Below, piece by piece: positions 16,629-24,149 of a DNA stretch of 38,894 nucleotides. This DNA comes from Nitratifractor sp. (lineage in GTDB: Bacteria; Campylobacterota; Campylobacteria; Campylobacterales; Sulfurovaceae), in the NCBI GenBank assembly GCA_015486995.1, contig WFQO01000162.1:1-38894 (forward strand), read 5' to 3'. The position numbers and the translations under genes are program-made. Numbering within the stretch: the first letter of the stretch is position 1; each line of letters begins with the position of its first letter. The notes under the pieces are model-generated. The model searched no databases. It saw only the letters and a program-made list of their open reading frames with translations, and was not told where the DNA came from.

Positions 16629-16661
16629 AGAATAGAGGCCGGAGATGAAATAAAAATGAAA
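16629..16661 (-). promoter_or_regulatory. Regulator box plus -10 before the ABC permease gene
   Basis: Minus strand: TTTCAT (16661-16656), 5 nt, TTTCAT (16650-16645), 10 nt, TATTCT (16634-16629). It has perfect half-sites and heads the whole nine-gene cluster. Because the region is shared with the divergent hsrA-like gene, binding here might also affect that promoter. Confidence 0.65.
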
Positions 16662-16686
16662 TCCCCCTTCCCGGGGAAACTTTTTG

Positions 16687-16695
16687 TGCTATAAT
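16687..16695 (+). promoter_or_regulatory. Extended -10 promoter of the hsrA-like gene
   Basis: TGC-TATAAT, a perfect extended -10, 35 nt before the ATG at 16730. The run of Ts at 16681-16685 lies upstream and there is no -35. Confidence 0.65.
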
Positions 16696-16729
16696 TAAAA
16701 AAATCTTAAACTGAACGAAGGCTTAAACG

Positions 16730-17404
16730 ATGCGAATCCTCATTATCGAAGATGAAGTGACCCTCAACAAAACTCTTGCCGAAGGCCTCAAAGAGTACGG
16801 GTATCAGAACGACGTGGCCGAGAGTCTGGCCGACGGACGCTACTTCCTCGACATCCGCAACTACGATCTGGTACTGTTGGACTGGATGCTCCCCGACGGG
16901 GACGGGATCGAACTGATCCCGGAGATCAAGGAGAAACGCCCCAAGACCGCCGTCATCGTTCTCTCCGCCCGAGACGATAAGGAGAGCGAGATCGAGGCGC
17001 TACGCGCCGGGGCCGACGACTACATCAAAAAGCCTTTCGATTTCGATATCCTGCTCATGCGCATCGAAGCCAAGCTCCGCTTCGGCGGCAGTAACATTAT
17101 CGAGATCGACGACCTGGTCATCAACCCCGAAGAGGAAAAAATCATCTACAAGGGCGAAAGCATCGAACTCAAGGGCAAACCCTTTGAAGTCCTGACCCAC
17201 CTGGCGATGCACAAAGATCAGATCGTCTCCAAAGAGCAGTTGCTCGACGCCATCTGGGAAGAGCCCGAACTGGTCACCCCCAACGTCATCGAAGTCGCCA
17301 TCAACCAGATCCGCCAGAAGATGGACAAACCCCTGGGGATCATCACCATCGAGACCGTCCGACGGAGAGGATACCGGTTTTGTTTTCCCCAAAAGAAAGC
17401 TTAA
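16730..17404 (+). CDS. hsrA: HsrA/CosR-type OmpR-family response regulator with intact phospho-acceptor
   Basis: 224 residues. The DNA-binding half (for example KGKPFEVLTHLAMHKDQI, SKEQLLDAIWEEPE, NVIEVAINQIRQKMD, ETVRRRGYRFCFP) is nearly the sequence I recall for H. pylori HsrA (HP1043) and C. jejuni CosR, essential orphan regulators of growth and oxidative-stress genes. In those proteins the receiver is atypical and phosphorylation is dispensable. Here the receiver is canonical: E7/D8, D51 in LLDWMLPDG, S79 and K101. A histidine kinase gene overlaps the 3' end. Strong promoter upstream; good family match. Confidence 0.93.
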   Translation: MRILIIEDEVTLNKTLAEGLKEYGYQNDVAESLADGRYFLDIRNYDLVLLDWMLPDGDGIELIPEIKEKRPKTAVIVLSARDDKESEIEALRAGADDYIKKPFDFDILLMRIEAKLRFGGSNIIEIDDLVINPEEEKIIYKGESIELKGKPFEVLTHLAMHKDQIVSKEQLLDAIWEEPELVTPNVIEVAINQIRQKMDKPLGIITIETVRRRGYRFCFPQKKA

Positions 17405-18681
17405 GAAGCAGTTATCTCATCAAACTCATCGCCGCGATGGCGGTGCTCCTACTCATTTTCTCTTTCGTGCTTTTTCATTATATCCGTTACAACATGGAGG
17501 CGGAACTGTACGCGTCTTTGACCAAACAGGCTGAATATCTTCTCGCCAAAGACAAAAACCTCGAACACATTGTCTCCCGACAGAAAGAGTTGCTTAAAAA
17601 GACACTCGGTATTCAGGCCTCCATCGTCCAAAATCCTCGGCTGAAACGTTCGAATTCCTACTTCAGAATCGTCCATCGCAAAGATGGCGAATACCTGCTC
17701 GGCTATTTCCCCATCAAAAGACAAACGAGGCATTTTCTTCGACTCGAGATGGACATCAGTCAGCCGATGCATATGCTCAAAGAGGTCTTCCGGGCCATCG
17801 TCCTGCTCAATCTTCTCTCCATGGGATTGATCATCCTCTACGCCTACATTCTCTCTCGAATGTTGATTTTTCCCGTCACCGATTTCAGTCAGCGATTGAT
17901 CCGCATGAACGAAAATCTTCTTGAAACCCTCCACCCCGAAGAGTTTCCGATCGAATTTCGTCCTTTGGCACGCTCGATCAACCACCTCGTCACACGGATC
18001 AAGAATCATTATCTGTACAGAAAAGAGCTTTTCGTAGGGACCGCCCACGAACTGAAAACCCCTCTCGCCGTCATGAAGACCCGCAGTCAGGTCGCTCTGA
18101 TTAAGCGACAAAAATCGTTGGAGGACTTGGAGAAAGTTTTACGTGAAAACATCGAAACCATCGATGCGATGGATGCATTGATCGGCCAGATTCTGCAATT
18201 CGGGAGAGACGAAGGGGCACAGTTTGATGCGGCGGTTGAAAAGGATATCGTCTCTTTCATTCAAAAAAAGATCGACGAATTGCAACTGCTCGCTCATGCA
18301 CAGAACAAAGAAATTTCCATCCGCTGCACTCCTGCACATTTGACGATGCGCTTCCAACCGCATCTCGTCGATCAGATCCTCCGAAATCTCGTCCAAAACG
18401 CTCTGCGCTACACTCCGGAAGGGGGTGTTTTGCGTATCGCCTGCCGTCGGGAGGAAAACGAATTCTTTCTTAGCGTGGAAGATGAAGGCCCCGGTGTCGA
18501 AAAAGGCCTCGATCTTTTCGCTCCTTTTCGCCGTTCCAAAGATTCACCGGGAGCGGGTCTCGGCCTTTTTCTCGTCCGCAACGCCGTCGACTCGCTGGGA
18601 GGCTCCATCACCCTGAGCAACCGTCCCGACGGACGGGGAGCCGTCGCACTTCTGCGGCTCCCCGTCGAAGAGGAAGAGTGA
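17380..18681 (+). CDS. Sensor histidine kinase, partner of the HsrA-type regulator
   Basis: 433 residues from a TTG start at 17380 preceded by GGAGAGG; it overlaps the regulator by 25 bp. TM1 at about 13-34, periplasmic domain about 35-137, TM2 at about 138-158. H-box GTAHELKTPLAV (H223), N-box NLVQNALRYTPEG, G-box VEDEGPGVEKG and GAGLGLFLVRNAV. Gene order and overlap argue that it phosphorylates the upstream regulator at D51. C. jejuni and H. pylori lack a kinase at this place as far as I recall. Sensor ligand unknown. Confidence 0.9.
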   Translation: MFSPKESLRSSYLIKLIAAMAVLLLIFSFVLFHYIRYNMEAELYASLTKQAEYLLAKDKNLEHIVSRQKELLKKTLGIQASIVQNPRLKRSNSYFRIVHRKDGEYLLGYFPIKRQTRHFLRLEMDISQPMHMLKEVFRAIVLLNLLSMGLIILYAYILSRMLIFPVTDFSQRLIRMNENLLETLHPEEFPIEFRPLARSINHLVTRIKNHYLYRKELFVGTAHELKTPLAVMKTRSQVALIKRQKSLEDLEKVLRENIETIDAMDALIGQILQFGRDEGAQFDAAVEKDIVSFIQKKIDELQLLAHAQNKEISIRCTPAHLTMRFQPHLVDQILRNLVQNALRYTPEGGVLRIACRREENEFFLSVEDEGPGVEKGLDLFAPFRRSKDSPGAGLGLFLVRNAVDSLGGSITLSNRPDGRGAVALLRLPVEEEE

Positions 18682-18717
18682 ACTACCCTTTTAACGTCCA
18701 CCTAAGCTTTGATAAGC

Positions 18718-18723
18718 TATAAA
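18718..18723 (+). promoter_or_regulatory. Possible -10 of the ferredoxin-ppx promoter
   Basis: TATAAA, 29 nt before the ferredoxin ATG, in the 71-nt gap after the kinase gene. AGCTT-TGAT-AAGCT just upstream is a small inverted repeat, not followed by a T-run. Confidence 0.4.
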
Positions 18724-18752
18724 CTCGAAAATCTTTTTTCAACGAGGTAAGT

Positions 18753-19004
18753 ATGGCCCTGATGATCACCGACGACTGCATCGCTTGCGACGCATGCCGT
18801 GAAGAGTGCCCCAACGAAGCGATCGAAGAGAACGATCCGATCTACATCATCGATCCCGACCGATGCACCGAATGTGTCGGCTTTTACGATGAGCCGCAGT
18901 GCATCGCCGTCTGCCCGGTCGACTGCATCGTCCCCGACCCCGACAACGTTGAGAGTGTCGAGGAGCTGAAGTTCAAATTCGAGCAGCTCCAGGAGGAGCA
19001 GTAG
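18753..19004 (+). CDS. 2[4Fe-4S] ferredoxin (YfhL/FdxA-like)
   Basis: 83 residues. Cluster motifs are CIACDACREECP near 9-20 and CTECVGFYDEPQCIAVCP near 39-56. The longer loop between the second and third cysteines of the second motif is typical of the YfhL/Alvin class with very low redox potentials. Soluble cytoplasmic electron carrier. Ends 7 nt before ppx, so probably one transcript. GAGGTAAGT ribosome-binding site. Confidence 0.95.
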   Translation: MALMITDDCIACDACREECPNEAIEENDPIYIIDPDRCTECVGFYDEPQCIAVCPVDCIVPDPDNVESVEELKFKFEQLQEEQ

Positions 19005-19011
19005 GCCTCCG

Positions 19012-20505
19012 ATGCCCAAACGTATCGCCGTCATCGACATCGGCTCCAATTCCGCCCGTCTGGTGATTTACCAGCGAACCAGCCGCTACGGTTTTCATCT
19101 GATTGTCCAGCAGAAGAGCCGGGTCCGTATCGGAGAGGGGGCCTACGAGCGTGACGGAGAACTCCAGGAGATCGGTCTACGCCGGGCTTTCGGCGCTCTA
19201 CAATCTTTCCGCCATACGATTGAAGAGTACAAGGTCCGCAAAGTCCACTGCGTCGCGACTTCCGCATTGCGTGACGCACCCAACCGAAGTGATTTCATCA
19301 CGAAGGTCCGACAGAAACTGGATCTGCATATCAAGGTTATCGACGGCGAAAAAGAGGCTTTTTTCGGTGCGGTCGCCGTGGTCAACCTTCTTCCGACGGA
19401 AAGCGGAATCACCGTCGACATCGGCGGAGGATCGGCCGATATGGCCCTCCTGCAAAACGGTCGAATCATCGCGACCCACTCTCTCAAACTTGGAACGGTC
19501 CGGCTCAAAGAACTCTTCAGCGACCGACATCTCGATCCGGAAGCGGCCAAATCTTTCATCCGTAGAGAACTGGAGAAGTTGCCGGAGATCTTCCGCAACC
19601 GCACAGCCGTCGGAATCGGAGGAACGGCTCGAGCTCTCTCCCGAGGAATCATCCTCAAAAACAGATACCCCTTCGAAAAGATTCACGCTTTCGAATATTC
19701 GGTGAAAAAGGAGAGAGCCTATCTCGAAGCGGTCGCTTCAGCGAAGAAAGAAGAGCTTCCCGCCCTCTTCATCAAAAAAAATCGCCACGATACGATCCGG
19801 GAAGGGGCGTTGATTTTTCTGGAGATCCTCGAAACGATCGGAGCACAGACGGTACTCAGCAGCGGCGTGGGTGTTCGGGAGGGAGTCTTTTTGCACGATC
19901 TGCTTCGCAACGACCGGCTCCATTTCCCTCCGGGGATCAACCCGAGTCTGCGCAGCATCAAAGACCGTTTCGATCTGCTCAAACTCCCCGAGGGGAACAA
20001 ACAGAAACTCGGTCGTCAACTTTTCGAAACCCTGAAGGAGGAGTTCGGCGGCTCGAAGCACCACGCTTTGATGCTCCACCACGCCCTCTCTCTCTCGAAT
20101 ATCGGCAAAATGCTGACAATTTACAAAGAACACCAGCACGCTTTCTATATCGCCAGCCAAGAGCTGAATTACGGCTTCACCCACCGGGAGATGCTTACCA
20201 TCGCTTTGCTGCTGCGTTCCAAGGGTGACGCCCTCTATTACCGCCCTCTCTATCGCCGATACAAAAAGCTGCTCCCTTCCAAAAAAAAGATCAAATGGCT
20301 AGCTTTTATCTATACACTGACATTGATCCTTCATGAAAACTCATCCGCCGCGGAAATCAAATTTAGCTGGGACGAAAAAACGCTCCGCATCGTCAGCGAC
20401 CGTCCTCTCTATCTGGCTCATGAGGAGATCGCCGGTCTGGAAAAACCTGCAAAATTCACTCTCCGACTTGACGACGGCTGTCAGGCTTACCGCCCGGAGG
20501 AGTGA
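19012..20505 (+). CDS. ppx: Ppx/GppA family exopolyphosphatase/guanosine pentaphosphatase
   Basis: 497 residues. The ASKHA fold shows RIAVIDIGSNSARLVIY at the N-terminus, ATSALRDAPN near 83-92, and phosphate-loop 2 TVDIGGGSADMAL near 140-152; VGIGGTARALS follows. The C-terminal half (about 310-497) is the helical HD-like domain. Family members hydrolyse polyphosphate or pppGpp, so this gene may link phosphate storage and stringent response. Which substrate dominates cannot be decided. In the same direction as and close to the ferredoxin. Confidence 0.92.
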   Translation: MPKRIAVIDIGSNSARLVIYQRTSRYGFHLIVQQKSRVRIGEGAYERDGELQEIGLRRAFGALQSFRHTIEEYKVRKVHCVATSALRDAPNRSDFITKVRQKLDLHIKVIDGEKEAFFGAVAVVNLLPTESGITVDIGGGSADMALLQNGRIIATHSLKLGTVRLKELFSDRHLDPEAAKSFIRRELEKLPEIFRNRTAVGIGGTARALSRGIILKNRYPFEKIHAFEYSVKKERAYLEAVASAKKEELPALFIKKNRHDTIREGALIFLEILETIGAQTVLSSGVGVREGVFLHDLLRNDRLHFPPGINPSLRSIKDRFDLLKLPEGNKQKLGRQLFETLKEEFGGSKHHALMLHHALSLSNIGKMLTIYKEHQHAFYIASQELNYGFTHREMLTIALLLRSKGDALYYRPLYRRYKKLLPSKKKIKWLAFIYTLTLILHENSSAAEIKFSWDEKTLRIVSDRPLYLAHEEIAGLEKPAKFTLRLDDGCQAYRPEE

Positions 20506-20587
20506 GCGACAAGCCTCTCTTGTCACTTCAACCCAAATTTTGCAGTAGAATTTGCGTCAGCTGCGCCGGCTAATGCATAGTTTGGGA

Positions 20588-21880
20588 TTATTTCTCCAAA
20601 CGGATCCGTACGCTTCGTTCGTGTGCCGTCAATCCTTCGGTTTTCGCCAGCAGAGCACAGGCTTCCCCCAGTTCGTCGATCCCTTTTTCGCTCATCATGA
20701 TTAGGGAGGATTTTTTCAGAAAATGTTCCACACTCAGCGGAGAGTAGAACTTCGCCGTTCCTCCGGTCGGCAGTGTATGATTGGGACCTGCGATGTAGTC
20801 ACCGATGGGTTCGGGGGTGTAACGCCCCAAAAAGATAGCGCCGGCATGTCGGATGCTGCCCAGCAACTCCATGGGCGAGGCGGTCATCACCTCCAGGTGT
20901 TCCGGGGCGATTCGGTTCATCAGATCCACCGCCTCCGCCATATCGGAAGCGACGATGATAGCACCCCGCTCTTCGATCGATTTGCGGGCGATGGGTTCAC
21001 GCTCCAGTGTTCCCAGGGCCCTCTCCACCTCGTCGTTGACCCGGTTGGCCAGTTCCGCGTCGTCGGTAATGAGGATCGAGCTGGCCATCTCGTCGTGCTC
21101 CGCCTGACTGAGCAGATCCATCGCCAGCCAATCGGGGCGGGCACCGGAATCCGCCAGAATGCCGATTTCACTGGGCCCGGCGATCATGTCGATATTCACC
21201 TCCCCGTAGACCAGTTTTTTGGCGGTGGCGACAAAGATATTTCCCGGGCCGGTAATGACATCCACTTTGGGGATCGTCTCGGTGCCATAGGCCATGGCTC
21301 CGATCGCCGAAGCGCCGCCTACCTTGAAAACTTTGTCGATTCCGCACAGGTGGCACGCCGCCAGGAGCAGAACATTGATCTCGTTGTCCGGTGTCGGCGT
21401 ACAGACGACGATCTCTTCGACTCCGGCGACAATGGCGGGAATCGCGTTCATCAGCAGGGAGCTGGGATAGGCGGCTTTGCCTCCGGGGATGTAGAGACCT
21501 GCCCGATCCACAGCCGTCACTTTCTGCCCCAGCATGGAACCGTTTTTCTCGTAGTCGATCCAGGAGCGCGGCATCAGTTTTTCATGGTAGGCTTTGATAC
21601 GGTCGTAGGCCAGGTGCAGCGCCTCTTTGAGTTCCGGAGAGATCGCCTCGTAGGCCATCTCCATTTCAACGGGATCGACCTGTAACTCTTCGTCGCTTTT
21701 GGGCTCCCAGCGATCGAAACGGGCGATATGCCGACGCAGAGCGGCATTGCCCTCCTGGCGAATCTCCTTGAGTAGATTCCCCACCGTCTCCGTCACCTTG
21801 TCGATATCCATCGCTCCCCGTTTGAGAAGTTCTCCGAATTCCGTCGAAAAATTTTCATCACCGCTGTAATAGATTTTCAT
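20588..21880 (-). CDS. hisD: Histidinol dehydrogenase
   Basis: 430 residues. Motifs: GPGNIFVATAKKLVYGEV, AGPSEIGILAD, LLSQAEHDE (zinc-ligand Gln and His), MNRIAPEHLEVM (catalytic Glu-His), IAGPNHTLPTGGTA and SPLSVEHFLKK (zinc His). Oxidises histidinol to histidine in two NAD-dependent steps, the end of histidine synthesis. Second gene after the PLP enzyme with a 21-nt gap. The 82-nt gap between its end and ppx contains only a weak hairpin. Confidence 0.97.
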   Translation of the reverse strand: MKIYYSGDENFSTEFGELLKRGAMDIDKVTETVGNLLKEIRQEGNAALRRHIARFDRWEPKSDEELQVDPVEMEMAYEAISPELKEALHLAYDRIKAYHEKLMPRSWIDYEKNGSMLGQKVTAVDRAGLYIPGGKAAYPSSLLMNAIPAIVAGVEEIVVCTPTPDNEINVLLLAACHLCGIDKVFKVGGASAIGAMAYGTETIPKVDVITGPGNIFVATAKKLVYGEVNIDMIAGPSEIGILADSGARPDWLAMDLLSQAEHDEMASSILITDDAELANRVNDEVERALGTLEREPIARKSIEERGAIIVASDMAEAVDLMNRIAPEHLEVMTASPMELLGSIRHAGAIFLGRYTPEPIGDYIAGPNHTLPTGGTAKFYSPLSVEHFLKKSSLIMMSEKGIDELGEACALLAKTEGLTAHERSVRIRLEK

Positions 21881-21901
21881 CGCTGTCTACCTTTTTAAGA
21901 T

Positions 21902-22813
21902 TCAAAATTCATTATCCAATTCCGGGTATTTTCGCCGATATCTCGGCAGCATACTTTCGTTGCCTTTGAGACCGCCCTGATGCAGGTAAAGAATTTCTCC
22001 TCCACTCTCCCACATCTTTTTTTCAAATAGCGTCAACCACCCTTTCGGATCGTAGAGCAGATCAAACTCCACCCCCGTCTGTCGATACAATTCTAACCAA
22101 AGTCGGTAAAACTCCCGATAGAGTTTCCCGAAATGATATTTTTTCCGGGTATCCAAAACCGTAGGCCAGAGTTTTTCATCGGATTCCAGCATGGCGAACT
22201 GCCGGCGCAGGTATCGGGCATCACCGACACAGGGAGTCGTGACGACCTTCGTCGTCAATGAAGAGTGAGCCGTGAGCAGTGAGCAGTTTTTTTGGAGATA
22301 GAGGGCAGTGGTTCCGGTGCCGGAAGGAAGAAAAACTGTCAATACTTCGATGCCGTTGCGCTCCTGCCACTCAACGATCTCCCGGGCCAGGAGACGGATC
22401 CCCTCTTCCGCCTCCGGCTGTCGTCCTCCCTCTTCGACAAAGAGGACTTCCTTTCCCCCTTTTCCCTTTTTGATGTCTGTTTTCTCATAAAAAACCGTTC
22501 CGTTTTCCAGAGCCGCCCGATAATTTCCGATGGGATTCTTCCTCAACCAGGTCGGAATATGGTCGACGAAATACGCGAACTCCCACCCCCGCATTTTCGC
22601 CAGGACCGAAAGGGAATACATCGCATTGGATTGGACAGAGCCGTAGGAGACGACTTTGCGTATGTCGGGGAATTCTCCCTCGAGCCAATGATAGAATTTG
22701 CGCGCTTTGTTGCCCGAAAAATCGGGATGGATCCGATCGTCGCGTTTAAGGAAATATTCCCTTCCCTCGAATCGGATCCGTTCCACCGGGCTGGGGATGG
22801 CAAGTTTCTGCAT
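21902..22813 (-). CDS. PLP-dependent ACC deaminase/D-cysteine desulfhydrase family enzyme
   Basis: 303 residues. The PLP lysine is K36 in DFSGNKARKF; SYGSVQSNAMYS and FLPSGTGTTALYLQ (phosphate-binding loop) match the family. Likely reactions are D-cysteine to pyruvate, H2S and ammonia, or a related deamination; the substrate is uncertain. Odd feature: residues about 177-188 (CSLLTAHSSLTT) are encoded by a heptamer repeat (22263-22286) and look like an in-frame insertion right after the conserved loop and before TTPCVGDARYLRRQF. Precedes hisD in the same direction. Confidence 0.82.
   Translation of the reverse strand: MQKLAIPSPVERIRFEGREYFLKRDDRIHPDFSGNKARKFYHWLEGEFPDIRKVVSYGSVQSNAMYSLSVLAKMRGWEFAYFVDHIPTWLRKNPIGNYRAALENGTVFYEKTDIKKGKGGKEVLFVEEGGRQPEAEEGIRLLAREIVEWQERNGIEVLTVFLPSGTGTTALYLQKNCSLLTAHSSLTTKVVTTPCVGDARYLRRQFAMLESDEKLWPTVLDTRKKYHFGKLYREFYRLWLELYRQTGVEFDLLYDPKGWLTLFEKKMWESGGEILYLHQGGLKGNESMLPRYRRKYPELDNEF
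22263..22286 (+). repeat. Heptamer repeat inside the PLP-enzyme gene
   Basis: Plus-strand units GAGTGAG, CCGTGAG, CAGTGAG and a partial CAG, each 7 nt. The same unit family (GAGTGAG) opens the intergenic module at 34693. The array is in coding sequence, where it adds about 8-12 residues without a frameshift. Confidence 0.65.
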
Positions 22814-22870
22814 CTTTCAAATCCTAAAATACCCCATACTATGGCAACTTTTGCTTAATCTTTCGTAAGC

Positions 22871-22885
22871 TGTGTATAATACACA
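22871..22885 (+). promoter_or_regulatory. nrdB promoter: -10 within a perfect palindrome
   Basis: TATAAT at 22875-22880 sits inside TGTGTAT-A-ATACACA. A TTGCTT at a distance of 18 nt could serve as -35. It lies 44 nt before nrdB in the gap divergent from the PLP gene. The palindrome could be a repressor site. Confidence 0.6.
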
Positions 22886-22924
22886 TCTTTCAGAAAATAT
22901 AACAAAAAAAGAGGAATAAACCCG

Positions 22925-23938
22925 ATGAAACCCGAACACTACTACAATCCCCACGGCGAACCGATCCTGGACGAAAAAATCTACGGCGGCAATCCGACGG
23001 GCTTCGTCGACTTCAACCGTCCCCGTTACAAATGGAGCGTCAATCTCTACGATCTGATGAACGCCAACACCTGGTTCCCTTCCGAGGTCAATACCGCGGG
23101 GGAGAAGAAGAACTTCGAACTGCTTACCGAGAACGAGCAGGCGATCTACAAACTCACTTTCGCCCAACTCAGCTTCAACGACAGCGCCCAGGAGGAGTAC
23201 CTCTCCGACTTCCGCCGCCTGGCCAACAACCGCCTCGTCAAAGCGGCTTTGAGTCTGCAAATCATGCAGGAGGTCAACCACTCCAAGAGTTACGCCGTAC
23301 TTCTCGACGCCGCCGGCAACTCCGATGAAGTCTTCGATCTTTACAAGCACGACATCGCCCTCAACCGGAAAAATCAGCGCATCGCCGAACAGTTCGCCCG
23401 CTACATCGACGGCAATTCCGCCGACGAAATGCTCCTCAGCGCCATGGCCAGCGTCAATCTCGAAGGCATCTATTTCCTCCTGGGATTCAGCTACATCTAT
23501 GTCCTCGGCGACAAAGTCCCCGGCGCCAGGGATATGATCAAGTTCATCGCCCGAGACGAGATCAATACCCACCTGCCCCTCTTCGCCAATATTTTCAAAA
23601 CGATCTACAAAGAGAACAAAATCCCCGCCTCCGTGGTTGATAAAGCCTACGAGATGATCAAAGAAGCGGTGGACATCGAACTGGAATATGGAAAGTATCT
23701 GCTGGAGAATTATCCGATCATGGGCTTGACCGAAGAGCTGATCGAAAAAACCGTCTACAACTACGCCAACGATCGCCTCAACAAAATCGGTCTCGATCCG
23801 ATCTTCACACAAAGCAGTGAAACCTATCTGCAAAAACTCGTCGAAAAGCATTTACGCATGAACGACGTACGCAGCAATTTTTTCGAAAGCAACGTCAGCA
23901 ACTACGCAAAAAACAGTCTCGATCTGGACGATTTTTAA
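22925..23938 (+). CDS. nrdB: Class I ribonucleotide reductase small subunit
   Basis: 337 residues. Diiron ligands and radical site are visible: D86 in LSFNDSAQ, then E116, H119 and Y123 in QEVNHSKSY (E-x2-H-x3-Y, tyrosyl radical present), EGIYFLLGF and ARDEINTHLPL (Glu and His). It provides the radical for NrdA, which makes deoxyribonucleotides under oxic or microoxic conditions. nrdA is not in the window, so the subunits are encoded apart, as in other Campylobacterota. Preceded by its own strong promoter. Confidence 0.96.
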   Translation: MKPEHYYNPHGEPILDEKIYGGNPTGFVDFNRPRYKWSVNLYDLMNANTWFPSEVNTAGEKKNFELLTENEQAIYKLTFAQLSFNDSAQEEYLSDFRRLANNRLVKAALSLQIMQEVNHSKSYAVLLDAAGNSDEVFDLYKHDIALNRKNQRIAEQFARYIDGNSADEMLLSAMASVNLEGIYFLLGFSYIYVLGDKVPGARDMIKFIARDEINTHLPLFANIFKTIYKENKIPASVVDKAYEMIKEAVDIELEYGKYLLENYPIMGLTEELIEKTVYNYANDRLNKIGLDPIFTQSSETYLQKLVEKHLRMNDVRSNFFESNVSNYAKNSLDLDDF

Positions 23939-23958
23939 AACGGAGGGAAAACCTCTCT

Positions 23959-23993
23959 TTCCTCTCCCCTCTTCCCTCTTCCCTCTTCCCTAA
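23959..23993 (+). repeat. Heptamer array downstream of nrdB
   Basis: Five consecutive 7-nt units: TTCCTCT, CCCCTCT, TCCCTCT, TCCCTCT, TCCCTAA. It begins 20 nt after the nrdB stop. The rest of the 23939-24149 gap holds a likely promoter for the next operon. Confidence 0.7.
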
Positions 23994-24011
23994 AGTTATT
24001 TCATCAGTCTC

Positions 24012-24017
24012 TATAAT
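24012..24017 (+). promoter_or_regulatory. Possible -10 of the DUF1800-DUF1501 operon
   Basis: A perfect TATAAT 132 nt before the start at 24150, which would give a long leader of about 125 nt. It is the only clear -10 in the gap. Confidence 0.4.
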
Positions 24018-24149
24018 ATCGGAGTCGGCCAAAGTCCTTCCTCCAGGTAAACCCTTTTTCAAAATACGAAGCGCAAAAAACGGAAAACGACTGTTCAATC
24101 ATCTTTCAACGAATTCAATGTTAGAATGGAGGGAAGGAGGGCAAAAAAA

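Noticed and set aside
18704-18718. AGCTT-TGAT-AAGCT inverted repeat as terminator of the kinase gene
   Set aside because: Five AT-rich pairs and no T-run; more likely part of the ferredoxin promoter region.
20508-20524. GACAAG-CCTCT-CTTGTC hairpin after ppx as a terminator
   Set aside because: Only six pairs and not followed by a T-run. No convincing intrinsic terminators were seen in the window.
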